Shown: piece after piece, positions 26,330-34,765 of the stretch | How positions within the stretch are numbered: the stretch's first letter is position 1 | Layout of the letters: every line of letters starts with the position of its first letter | Notes under the pieces: generated by a model | Database searches by the model: none | Told to the model about the DNA's origin: nothing | What the model saw: only the letters and a program-made list of their open reading frames with translations | Position numbers and translations under genes: made by a program | NCBI GenBank assembly: GCA_016930295.1 | Contig: JAFGHE010000165.1 | Coordinates: forward strand, 1 to 34,765 | Origin: Sedimentisphaerales bacterium | GTDB taxonomy: Bacteria > Planctomycetota > Phycisphaerae > Sedimentisphaerales > SM23-30 | Length of the DNA: 34,765 bases | Reading direction: 5' to 3'

Positions 26330-28114
26330 ATGTCCAGTTTGATCAAAAAAAAGGTTCCCAAAAACTTAGTCAGCCAGTTTTTATGTTTAAGTGGGGTAAT
26401 CCTGGGTGCATCGGCCTTGGCGCTGGAATTTGGATTCAAGGCCGATCTGATACCACCAGTTATTCTTTATACCTTCGAAGTTTTGGCGGTATTGCTGTTA
26501 TGGGCCGGCAAAGTACAGGAGTGGCGGAGTCTGCCCCGACGGGAATTCAATTGGCGCAAACCGTTTCTTGATATATTACTTATAGTGTTTCTTTTATTTA
26601 GTATCTTCCTGTTACCCTTGATCATTAAACCGCAGGCTGACTCGATGCGAATCCCCTGGCTGGCATTCAAAATCTACCTGCTGGTTCGTATTGTAATTTA
26701 CATGGGCCGATTTAGTGTGAGAGTGACCGCTTCCGGGCGCGGGCCCACACATGTACTGCTGGTCAGTTTTGTTCTAATTATTCTGATTGGTGCAATCCTG
26801 CTGATGTTACCTTCGGCCAACCAGGGACGGACCTTGGGATTTACAGACGCGGTATTTACCTCTACCAGCGCCACGTGTGTTACCGGTCTGATCGTGCGTG
26901 ATACGGGTTCGGAATTTACAGTACTGGGCCAGACAATTATCCTGTTCCTGATGCAGATCGGCGGGCTGGGGATCATGATCTTCGGCGCTTTGTTTGCTTT
27001 GCTGTTAGGCAGCCCCCTGTCACTGCGCGAATCCATCGCCATGCGCGACATTATGAATGAGCAGTCGCCGGGCCGGATCGGGCGTATCGTGGTGTTTATC
27101 ATTATAGTGACCGTCTTGATGGAAGGATTGGGCGTTCTGGGTTTGTATGGCATATGGTCGGAGAATCCGGAGATGCCGATTGAGAATGCATATCGTTTTA
27201 ATCAGTTTTTTTACAGTATCTTTCATTCGGTCAGTGCGTTTTGTAATGCCGGATTTTCATTGCAGTCTGACAGTTTGTCATCCTATCGAACCTGTTGGCA
27301 GATCTATCTGATTGTCTGTCCTCTGATTATCATGGGAGGGCTGGGATTCCCGGTGCTGAATAATTTATGGTCCCTTTTATGGAAGCGTCTGGCCAAACGG
27401 TTAAAAATAAATAAGCCTGTATCATCACCTGTAAAGCTTACCTTACACAGCCGGCTGGCGTTATGGACGACGGGATGTCTGCTGCTGTTTGGATTTCTTA
27501 TGCTCATGTTTTTAGAATTACTGCGAGAGGATAATAACGGCGACTTTTCTGTAATCAATCTGCTGGACAGTTTATTTAATTCGATAACGGCACGAACGGC
27601 CGGTTTTAACACAGTTGAGATCAGACAGTTAGGTGCCGGCTCCAAACTGGTATTGATCCTGCTGATGTGCATTGGCGGCTCACCCAGTTCCACGGCCGGT
27701 GGGGTCAAGACCGTAACCTTTGCGGTGATGGTTCTGGCGATTTACACAACGATCCGGCGCCAGCGCGACGTGGTGATTTTCCAGCGTTCCATCCCGATCA
27801 TGATTGTCCGGCGGGTGGCAACGCTGATTATGCTTTACGGGCTTACCCTGTGGATGGCAACCCTGCTGCTGACTATTACTGAGCACAGTCAGGGTACGGA
27901 TATGCTGGACCTGCTGTTTGAAGCGGCCTCGGCCCTGGGCACGGTGGGATTATCCACCGGAGTGACGGCCCAATTGTCCCTGGCAGGTAAATGGGTTATT
28001 ATTGTAACCATGTTTGTGGGGCGCCTGGGCCCGCTGAGTCTGCTGGCGGCGCTGACCTTCAACGCCCGACCGGCACGCTATGATTACCCAAAAGAACCAC
28101 TGGTCGTGGGATAA
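26330..28114 (+). CDS. TrkH/KtrB-family potassium uptake membrane subunit
   Basis: TDAVFTSTSATCVTGLIVRDTGSEFTVLGQTIILFLMQIGGLGIM; MCIGGSPSSTAGGVKTVTFAVM; FEAASALGTVGLSTGVT (selectivity-loop motifs). Confidence 0.95.
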   Translation: MSSLIKKKVPKNLVSQFLCLSGVILGASALALEFGFKADLIPPVILYTFEVLAVLLLWAGKVQEWRSLPRREFNWRKPFLDILLIVFLLFSIFLLPLIIKPQADSMRIPWLAFKIYLLVRIVIYMGRFSVRVTASGRGPTHVLLVSFVLIILIGAILLMLPSANQGRTLGFTDAVFTSTSATCVTGLIVRDTGSEFTVLGQTIILFLMQIGGLGIMIFGALFALLLGSPLSLRESIAMRDIMNEQSPGRIGRIVVFIIIVTVLMEGLGVLGLYGIWSENPEMPIENAYRFNQFFYSIFHSVSAFCNAGFSLQSDSLSSYRTCWQIYLIVCPLIIMGGLGFPVLNNLWSLLWKRLAKRLKINKPVSSPVKLTLHSRLALWTTGCLLLFGFLMLMFLELLREDNNGDFSVINLLDSLFNSITARTAGFNTVEIRQLGAGSKLVLILLMCIGGSPSSTAGGVKTVTFAVMVLAIYTTIRRQRDVVIFQRSIPIMIVRRVATLIMLYGLTLWMATLLLTITEHSQGTDMLDLLFEAASALGTVGLSTGVTAQLSLAGKWVIIVTMFVGRLGPLSLLAALTFNARPARYDYPKEPLVVG

Positions 28115-28142
28115 TCGACATGTTATAATGTGGCCAAAGATG

Positions 28143-28231
28143 GATGCCACCGTCAAAAGTGGATATTGGCACTTAAAACCGTTGTTTTTAATCCAGAAAC
28201 AAACGTTCGCAATACTTTTGACGCCGGCGTC
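28143..28231 (+). repeat. 89-bp TIR-bearing intergenic element, copy 3
   Basis: GATGCCACCGTCAAAAGT...ACTTTTGACGCCGGCGTC; flanking direct repeat agatg(g). Confidence 0.92.
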
Positions 28232-28271
28232 AGATGGACTTTAATTATATGATTGATGAGGAGTAGATATT

Positions 28272-28952
28272 ATGCTTCGTTTTGCCGTGATCGGACTGGG
28301 TCGATTTGGCGCGCAACTGGCCCGCTCCTTAACCCGCAGTGGCGTGGAAGTTATCGCTATCGACAAGGATCAGAAAATCATTGATCAGATCGCTCCGGAC
28401 GTTACGATGGCGGTGCGTCTGGATTCCACGGAGGATGAGGCTCTGCGTGCCCAGGGTGTGGACAAGGTGGATGCGGTTATTATCGGGATCGGCCAGGATT
28501 TTGAGGCGAATGTCCTGACCACGGTTACGGTGAAATCACTGGGTGTGAAACATATCTGTGCCCGGGCTGACAGCGCAATGCACGGTAAGATTCTGCGCCG
28601 AATTGGAGCGGATGAGATTATCTATCCGGAAGATGAGAGCGCCCTGCGCTGGTCGTTCAAGCTGACGGCGCCCCAGATTGGAGAGAAGCTGGAGTTTGCC
28701 CCGGGTTTCAGTCTGGGGCAATATTCCGCCCCGGCCAGCTTCGCGGGCAAGACGGTCAAAGAGCTGAACCTGCGCAAAAAATATCATGTCAATCTCATCA
28801 GCCTGCGCCGGTCCGACACACCGGTCCAGGACGGCAAAAAGGTGGCGCGGGAAGTGATCAACGTGCCTTTGCCGGATACGGTTATTAATGAAGGTGATAT
28901 ACTCTGGCTGGTGGGCTCCGATGAAAACCTCAGTGCTTTGCCGATGAAATAA
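28272..28952 (+). CDS. TrkA/KtrA-family NAD-binding K+ transport regulator (RCK_N + RCK_C)
   Basis: FAVIGLGRFGAQLARSLTRSGVEVIAIDKDQKIID; FSLGQYSAPASFAGKTVKELNLRKKYHVNLISLRR. Confidence 0.95.
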   Translation: MLRFAVIGLGRFGAQLARSLTRSGVEVIAIDKDQKIIDQIAPDVTMAVRLDSTEDEALRAQGVDKVDAVIIGIGQDFEANVLTTVTVKSLGVKHICARADSAMHGKILRRIGADEIIYPEDESALRWSFKLTAPQIGEKLEFAPGFSLGQYSAPASFAGKTVKELNLRKKYHVNLISLRRSDTPVQDGKKVAREVINVPLPDTVINEGDILWLVGSDENLSALPMK

Positions 28953-29006
28953 ATCTATATAACAGGAGAATCTGACATAACGGATCGTTTTGACAAGGTA
29001 TATATG

Positions 29007-29095
29007 GATGCCACCGTCAAAAGTGGATATTGGCACTTAAAACCGTTGTTATTAATCCAGAAACAAACGTTCACAATACTTTTGACGCTGGCGTC
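29007..29095 (+). repeat. 89-bp TIR-bearing intergenic element, copy 4
   Basis: 3 differences from copy 3; flanking direct repeat tatatg (tatatg|GATGCC...GCGTC|tatatg). Confidence 0.92.
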
Positions 29096-29227
29096 TATAT
29101 GAGAAAGTTGTGCGTTGTGAGTGCGCGGTTGTATTTGTTTTTATGAATAAGAAAATAATAAAAAATCACTTAAAAATATATCGTTATAAGTAGCTAAAGG
29201 CGTTTTTTATCAGGTGGAGTTATTGTT

Positions 29228-30778
29228 ATGGCCAGTCGAGGAAATTTTGGATTTGAGTTTGATTTTGGTACTTCTGCCTCTCATGCACAACAGAAGGCAT
29301 CGGAGGAAACGCCGTTTCGGATTGCGATATTGGCTGATTTAAGCGGCCGGGCCAATCGTGGCGTATGTCAAACCGGAGCGGCGCTGGCGGGGCGGAAGTT
29401 AATATCAGTGGATGTGGATAATCTGGATGAACTGCCCCGGCGCTTGGGTACTGAAATTACTATCCCGGCAGGAGAGGATCAGCAGGCGGGTATCACTATC
29501 GGATTTGGAGAACTGGACGACTTTCATCCGGACGCCATATATGATCGGTTGGAAATTTTTCAGGAACTGAAATCGTTACGCAGCCGTTTACAGAATACGC
29601 AAACCTTTCCGGAAGCGGCAGCGCAGATTCGCTCGATGCTTTCCGGGCCGGTGCCGGAGCCATCGGCCGGTGATGATACAGCCGGTAAACCATCGCCTGA
29701 ATCAGATGCTGATACAATGCAACGATTGCTGGGTAAAGCCGCATCAGCCCAAACACCTACTCCCATAGCATCAAAAACAGGAAAAATCGATGCCCTTATC
29801 CGCGAAGCAGTGGCCCCTTATATTGTGCCGGCGCCGGATCCGCTTCAGGGTGAGATGCTCTCTCAGTTGGACCAGGCGATTACCGCTGGAATGCGCAGTG
29901 TGATACACCACAGAGATTTTCAACTCCTGGAAGCCGCCTGGCGCTGCGTACACTTTCTGGTAAGTCAACTGGAAACCGATGAAACCCTTAAAATATATGT
30001 GTTAGATATCAGTAAAGCGGAACTGGCGGCTGATCTTGGCTCTGGAAATGGCCTGCAAACAACCGGGCTTTATAAGCTGATTGTGGACCAGACGGTCGGG
30101 ATGGCGGGTGCACAGCCCTGGACCATTCTGTCCGGATGCTACACCTTTGATATGACTAACGAAGATGTAGCGCTATTGGGTCAGCTGGGACAAATTGCCC
30201 ATATGGCCGGCGCCCCTTTCCTGGCCGGGGGGCATGGCAGGTTTGTGGGTTGTGAATCCTTTGGTGCCTCGCCGGATGTAGATGACTGGAAATGGCAGGC
30301 GGACAATGACATTACAAAAAAATGGGAACATTTACGAGCTATGCCTGCATCGGCCTATGTGGGACTGACAATGCCCAGAATGCTGATGCGATTGCCTTAT
30401 GGCAAGGATTCTGACCCCATTGATCGATTCGATTTTGAGGAACTTACCTCACCCAGAGAACATGAAGGGTACCTCTGGGGCAGTTCCGCCATTTTGTGTG
30501 CCTTATTACTGGGTTCGGCATTTACTGAATCCGGCTGGAACTTAACCGGAACCCTGGGCCGGGACCTGACCGGTCTGCCCATGTATTCCTATTCATTTGG
30601 CGGCCAGACCCAGGTCACTCCCTGTGGTGAGGCCTATCTAACGGAACGGGCTATGGAAAAAATCATGAATTCAGGTTTTATCCCGATAGTTTCCTTTAAA
30701 AACCGTGATGCCGTTCGAATTGGACGGTTCCAATCCATATCCAAACCGGCGGCCAGCCTGGCCGGAAGGTGGACTTAA
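29228..30778 (+). CDS. fused TssB-TssC-like type VI secretion contractile-sheath protein
   Basis: N-terminal TssB/VipA-like PFRIAILADLSGRANRG; C-terminal TssC/VipB-like LDQAITAGMRSVIHHRDFQLLEAAWRCVHFLVSQLETDETLKIYVLDISKAELAADL and GLPMYSYSFGGQTQVTPCGEAYLTERAMEKIMNSGFIPIVSFKNRDAVRIGRFQS. Confidence 0.82.
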   Translation: MASRGNFGFEFDFGTSASHAQQKASEETPFRIAILADLSGRANRGVCQTGAALAGRKLISVDVDNLDELPRRLGTEITIPAGEDQQAGITIGFGELDDFHPDAIYDRLEIFQELKSLRSRLQNTQTFPEAAAQIRSMLSGPVPEPSAGDDTAGKPSPESDADTMQRLLGKAASAQTPTPIASKTGKIDALIREAVAPYIVPAPDPLQGEMLSQLDQAITAGMRSVIHHRDFQLLEAAWRCVHFLVSQLETDETLKIYVLDISKAELAADLGSGNGLQTTGLYKLIVDQTVGMAGAQPWTILSGCYTFDMTNEDVALLGQLGQIAHMAGAPFLAGGHGRFVGCESFGASPDVDDWKWQADNDITKKWEHLRAMPASAYVGLTMPRMLMRLPYGKDSDPIDRFDFEELTSPREHEGYLWGSSAILCALLLGSAFTESGWNLTGTLGRDLTGLPMYSYSFGGQTQVTPCGEAYLTERAMEKIMNSGFIPIVSFKNRDAVRIGRFQSISKPAASLAGRWT

Positions 30779-30973
30779 TATAGCAAATTCCTTTTTTTTA
30801 TAAATTACCTGCTCTATCAACACCAACAAACATCTGTGCCTATCAGAAAATCAAACCGGAATTACCCTGACAACAGCATTCTTGTAATTGCTTACAAAAT
30901 AGAATGTTACAAGACTTGCGCGCATGATAATCAATGATTATAGATATAAAATATGGCAAAGTGAACGAAAGTT

Positions 30974-31002
30974 TTGTCAAAACGTCTAAAATTTGGTAGA
31001 AT
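30974..31002 (+). promoter_or_regulatory. sigma70-type promoter for the TolC-like gene
   Basis: TTGTCA (30974-30979), 17-nt spacer, TAGAAT (30997-31002); about 28 nt upstream of ATG 31031. Confidence 0.55.
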
Positions 31003-31030
31003 GATTATCCATACTGAGCGTTGTATTTTT

Positions 31031-32707
31031 ATGAGGCTCATGATTGTGAGTATTATGCATACCTGCATACAACGAGTTTTCCGTCCGATAATTTTAGCGG
31101 TGCTGATTCAGTTAGCACTAGCCGGATGCAGTACGGACTATTACAAAGAGGACGCTGACCAGGAAGTCTATCAGATAATCGATGAAAAATGGGAGAATGA
31201 GTTCGGAGCCAAGGCCAACTACAAAATAAGTGATGTAGAACCATCACCGGATGACATAGCTGCCAATCAGCTTATCCTGCCATCAGGTAAACTTTCTCTC
31301 TCTCAGGCGATTGCTCTGGCCACGGCTCAAAATCGATCCTACCAAAACCAAAAAGAGCAACTTTACCTGGCCGCTCTGGATCTTACCCAAAGACGTCACG
31401 ACTTTGCACCTCAGTTGTTCGGTTCACTGGGAGGCGATTATACAAAAAATTCATCGGATGAATCCCTTAATGCTGATGGGAATTTCGGCTTTAATCAATT
31501 ACTGGCTGATGGTGCTCAGATCAGCACGGCTATTGCACTGGACTGGCTGCGATATCTGACTGGTGACCCGCGTACTTCGCTGGGTTCGGTATTGACTACC
31601 ACGATAAGCCAGCCGCTCTTGCGTGGTCGGGGCAGAGCGATTGTTCAGGAAAATCTGACCCAGGCGGAACGGAACACCCTTTATCAGATTCGCTCCTTCA
31701 ATCGATTCCGGAAAACCTTCGTGGTCACCGTAGTTAATGAATATTTTGGGGTACTCCAGCAGATGGACCGGGTCAAGAATGATCAAAACAGTTTTGAAAG
31801 CCGTCTGGCCAACCAGCTTCGTACCGAGATGATGGCGGAAACCGGTCGTATAGAACGTTTTCAGGCAGACCAGGCGAAACAATCCACACTCCAGTCACAG
31901 GATCTTTATAACAGGTCTCAGGAGAGTTACAATACCCAATTGGACCAATTCAAGGTTCGGCTGGCATTACCTGTTGATGTCCAAATAGAACTGGATCCTA
32001 ATGAACTGGACGGCCTGGAAGCAATCGGTATCATGAAGCCGGATTTCCTTTTGGAAGAAGCAGTCCAAACGGCTCTTACATACCGCCTGGACCTGGCCAA
32101 TGAACGCGATCAACTGGAGGATGCCGCGCGTAAAGTGGAAGTAGCCGCTGATAATCTGGGTGCGGATCTGGATCTGGTCGGTTCGATGCATGTTGATTCC
32201 GGATCGGGGACGGATTTTACTAATCTTCTATTTAATGACGGAACCTACCGTCTGGGATTGGAACTCGATCTGCCTCTGGATCGCAAGAACGAGCGCAACG
32301 CCTACCGTCGTGCCTTAATCAGCCTGTTACAAAATGAACGCAATTATCAGGAAAAAATTGACGATGTGAAACTGGAAGTCCGTCAGGCTTATCGCGATCT
32401 GCGGGAAACCTACTCCAGTTATACTATCCAGCTTGAAAGTCTGAATCTGGCTTACAGACGGGTGGAAAGTACCAAGCTACTTTTACAGGAAGGCCGGGCC
32501 ACGACCCGTGATTATCTGGATGCCCAGGATGACCTGCTGACAGCGCAGAACGCCAAAACAGGAGCTCTTATCCGTCATTTTGTTGCGCGCCTGAGCTTTT
32601 TCCGGGACGTGGGCATTTTACAGATAAAACCGGACGGCCTGTGGGAGCAACCGGATGATGTAGCGTTCCTTTTGGAAAGCATAACCCCGGACAAAGAGAG
32701 GATGTAG
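31031..32707 (+). CDS. TolC-like outer membrane efflux lipoprotein
   Basis: Lipobox LALAGC; KLSLSQAIALATAQNRSYQNQKEQLYLAALDLTQRR; ISQPLLRGRGRAIVQENLTQAERN. ATG 31031 is preferred over the track's upstream TTG because the promoter overlaps that region. Confidence 0.88.
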   Translation: MRLMIVSIMHTCIQRVFRPIILAVLIQLALAGCSTDYYKEDADQEVYQIIDEKWENEFGAKANYKISDVEPSPDDIAANQLILPSGKLSLSQAIALATAQNRSYQNQKEQLYLAALDLTQRRHDFAPQLFGSLGGDYTKNSSDESLNADGNFGFNQLLADGAQISTAIALDWLRYLTGDPRTSLGSVLTTTISQPLLRGRGRAIVQENLTQAERNTLYQIRSFNRFRKTFVVTVVNEYFGVLQQMDRVKNDQNSFESRLANQLRTEMMAETGRIERFQADQAKQSTLQSQDLYNRSQESYNTQLDQFKVRLALPVDVQIELDPNELDGLEAIGIMKPDFLLEEAVQTALTYRLDLANERDQLEDAARKVEVAADNLGADLDLVGSMHVDSGSGTDFTNLLFNDGTYRLGLELDLPLDRKNERNAYRRALISLLQNERNYQEKIDDVKLEVRQAYRDLRETYSSYTIQLESLNLAYRRVESTKLLLQEGRATTRDYLDAQDDLLTAQNAKTGALIRHFVARLSFFRDVGILQIKPDGLWEQPDDVAFLLESITPDKERM

Positions 32708-32771
32708 AATAAAATTATAATAATGGATATACAATCTTAATACCATACCAATGAAAGTGGACGGTTAAGCC

Positions 32772-34765
32772 ATGAATAAGAAAAATAAAGGCAAAGTGAC
32801 CAAGTGGATTATTATCGTGGTACCGGTAGTGGCCATCTGTGCGGTAGTGGCTGTATTATTCGGGAAATTTTCGAGCGGGCCAGTAAGTACGACCGCTTCG
32901 CTGGCAACCTATACGGTCCAGCGGGGCGACCTGCAGATCAGTGTGACCGAAAGCGGCAACCTGAAGGCCCTCAAGACCGAAGATCTGCGCTGCCAGGTGG
33001 AAGGGCGTAATACCATCATCTTTATTGTACCGGAAGGCACCATGATCACTGAGGAAGATGTAGCAAACGGTAAAATCCTGGTGGAACTGGACTCCTCAGA
33101 ACTGGTGGAGCGGGTAACCCAAAGAGAGGTGAGTTTCCTGAGTGCCGAAGCGGATTATGCCCAATCCAAGGAAGCGTATGAAATTCAGAAAAAGCAGAAT
33201 GAATCGGATATCAGCGCGGCCGATCTGAAATTACGATTTGCCCTGATGGATTTAAAGAAGTATCTGGGCGAATCAGTGGTCTCTGATTATCTATCCGAAC
33301 TGATCGAAAGCGGCGGAATAATTTCTGACCCGTCAGTGGACCTCACTGCCCAGATAGGAATCCTGGTGGAAGAACTGATTGCCGATCCGAATGACGCTCG
33401 CTGGCAGGGTGGAGCGCTGCAGAGTAAACGGGATCTGGAATCAGACATCAAACTGGCTAATGACGAATTCAAGCGGGCGACTAATAAAATTCAGGGTACG
33501 CGAAAATTATATAAAAACGACTATGTTGCATTTGCCGAGTTGGAAGCGGATGAACTGGCTTACAGTCGGGCGGAAATTCGCCTAAAACAGGCCCAAACAA
33601 CCATGGATCTGTTTCTCAAGTATGACTTCCGTAAGGAGACGGAAAAGCTGATCAGTGACTACGAGGAAGCCCAGCGTCAGTTGCAAAGAACCCAGGCCAG
33701 CGCCCGGGCAAAACTGGCGCAGGCCGAGGCCAGGCTTAAAAGTGCGGAGGCGACTTACCTGCTGCAGAAAAAACAGTTGGAACGACTGCGGGAACAGTTG
33801 GCGGCCTGTGTAATGCGGGCCACGGTTCCGGGCATGGCGGTTTACGGTTCGAGTGGCGATTTCTTTTCCCGACGGGATCAGATGATCGAATTAGGAGGCG
33901 AGGTCCGTGAGCGACAGAGAATCATTACTATTCCAGATACCTCCACCATGGCGGTTGAAATCCAGGTACATGAATCCTGGGTGGACAAGGTGCAGGTGGG
34001 GCAGCCGGCCAAGATTACGGTGGATGCTTTTCCGGATACTATTTTTACGGGCAGGGTACATAAAGTATCCCTGTTGCCGGATTCCCAGCGGTCCTGGATG
34101 GACACGGGAGTGAAAGTGTATTCCACCGAGGTGATCATTGACGGACAACATGATTCTATCCGGCCCGGTATGTCGGCCAAGGTGGAAATACAGGTAAGAG
34201 ATCTCCAGGATGTTCTCTACATACCTATCCAGGCAGTAGCCAACAAAGATAATCAGAAGTTCTGCTATGTGGAGGATTCATCCGGGCTGGAGATGCGAAA
34301 AGTAACAGTCGGCGAATTCAATCAGAACTTTATCAATATTATCTCCGGCCTCAATGAAGGGGAAAAGGTCTCGCTGGTTCCCTCTCGTATTTTAACCCAG
34401 GAAAACGCCTTAGAAACCCAGGAACCATTCCAGGATTCACCCGATGAAGGTGGTCCTGTTGCCGGTCGGCCGCAGGGTCCGCCGGCGATGCCGGGCGGTC
34501 CCGGTGCTCCGGGCAGAGGTCAGTGGCCACCGGTAATGCCAGGTGGCGCCGGTGCTCCCGATTGGAGTCAGGGTCCCCCTGCCGGCGCTCCGGGCAGAGG
34601 TCAGTGGCCACCGGCGACGCCAGGCGGTGGCGCCGGTGCTCCCGATTGGAGTCAGGGTCCCCCTGCCGGCGCTCCGGGCAGGGGTCAGTGGCCACCGGCG
34701 ACGCCAGGCGGTGGCGCCGGTGCTCCCGATTGGAGTCAGGGTCCCCCTGCCGGCGCTCCGGGCAG
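32772..34765 (+). CDS. HlyD/MacA-like periplasmic adaptor (membrane fusion protein) with repetitive C-terminal tail; partial at window end
   Basis: ATG 32772: MNKKNKGKVTKWIIIVVPVVAICAVVAVLFGK...YTVQRGDLQISVTESGNLKALK; coiled-coil region; VPGMAVYGSSGDFF; IPDTSTMAVEIQVHESWVDKVQVGQPAKITVDAFPDTIFTGRV; frame open to the window end. Confidence 0.88.
   Translation, partial: MNKKNKGKVTKWIIIVVPVVAICAVVAVLFGKFSSGPVSTTASLATYTVQRGDLQISVTESGNLKALKTEDLRCQVEGRNTIIFIVPEGTMITEEDVANGKILVELDSSELVERVTQREVSFLSAEADYAQSKEAYEIQKKQNESDISAADLKLRFALMDLKKYLGESVVSDYLSELIESGGIISDPSVDLTAQIGILVEELIADPNDARWQGGALQSKRDLESDIKLANDEFKRATNKIQGTRKLYKNDYVAFAELEADELAYSRAEIRLKQAQTTMDLFLKYDFRKETEKLISDYEEAQRQLQRTQASARAKLAQAEARLKSAEATYLLQKKQLERLREQLAACVMRATVPGMAVYGSSGDFFSRRDQMIELGGEVRERQRIITIPDTSTMAVEIQVHESWVDKVQVGQPAKITVDAFPDTIFTGRVHKVSLLPDSQRSWMDTGVKVYSTEVIIDGQHDSIRPGMSAKVEIQVRDLQDVLYIPIQAVANKDNQKFCYVEDSSGLEMRKVTVGEFNQNFINIISGLNEGEKVSLVPSRILTQENALETQEPFQDSPDEGGPVAGRPQGPPAMPGGPGAPGRGQWPPVMPGGAGAPDWSQGPPAGAPGRGQWPPATPGGGAGAPDWSQGPPAGAPGRGQWPPATPGGGAGAPDWSQGPPAGAPG
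34506..34765 (+). repeat. in-frame coding minisatellite, 84-bp (28-aa) unit
   Basis: gctccgggcag... units start at 34506 (81 bp), 34587 (84 bp), 34671 (84 bp) and 34755 (cut by window end); units 2 and 3 differ at 1 position. Confidence 0.95.

Noticed and set aside
34351-34695. 114-aa minus-strand ORF with repeated ATDPCPERRQGDPDSNREHRRH
   Set aside because: Its repetitiveness is just the reverse translation of the adaptor's 84-bp minisatellite.
1-34765. CRISPR arrays, tRNA or rRNA genes
   Set aside because: No regularly spaced repeats with unique spacers and no tRNA T-loop/acceptor patterns or rRNA-like segments were seen; the only dispersed repeat family is kilobases apart.

Overview
The window looks like a bacterial chromosomal segment, probably Planctomycetota/Phycisphaerae-like. 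That assignment is an inference from a PEP-CTERM protein, a eukaryotic-type UDP-sugar pyrophosphorylase, DUF362, GH97 and a pilin-like remnant; it has not been tested. About 24 CDSs are supported. They include a GDSL hydrolase, DUF362 protein, UAP-type pyrophosphorylase, three GT4 glycosyltransferases, a glycine-zipper lipoprotein, a PEP-CTERM protein, DsbD, a methyltransferase, endonuclease III, a YghZ-type aldo/keto reductase, a metallophosphoesterase, a GT2 plus large membrane glycosyltransferase-like protein, TruA, Asd, GH97, TrkH/TrkA-type K+ uptake, a fused TssB-TssC-like sheath protein, a TolC-like lipoprotein and an HlyD/MacA-like adaptor cut by the window end. The most interesting non-coding signals are two. 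First, a family of four same-orientation, exactly 89-bp intergenic elements with 18-bp imperfect terminal inverted repeats, a conserved internal hairpin and apparent 5-6 bp target-site duplications at three copies. Second, a structured RNA at about 7978-8099 with mutually exclusive terminator/antiterminator pairing in the region upstream of dsbD. Other points are a C-terminal 84-bp minisatellite in the adaptor gene and several decayed gene remnants. All calls are from reading the sequence; no database search was run.
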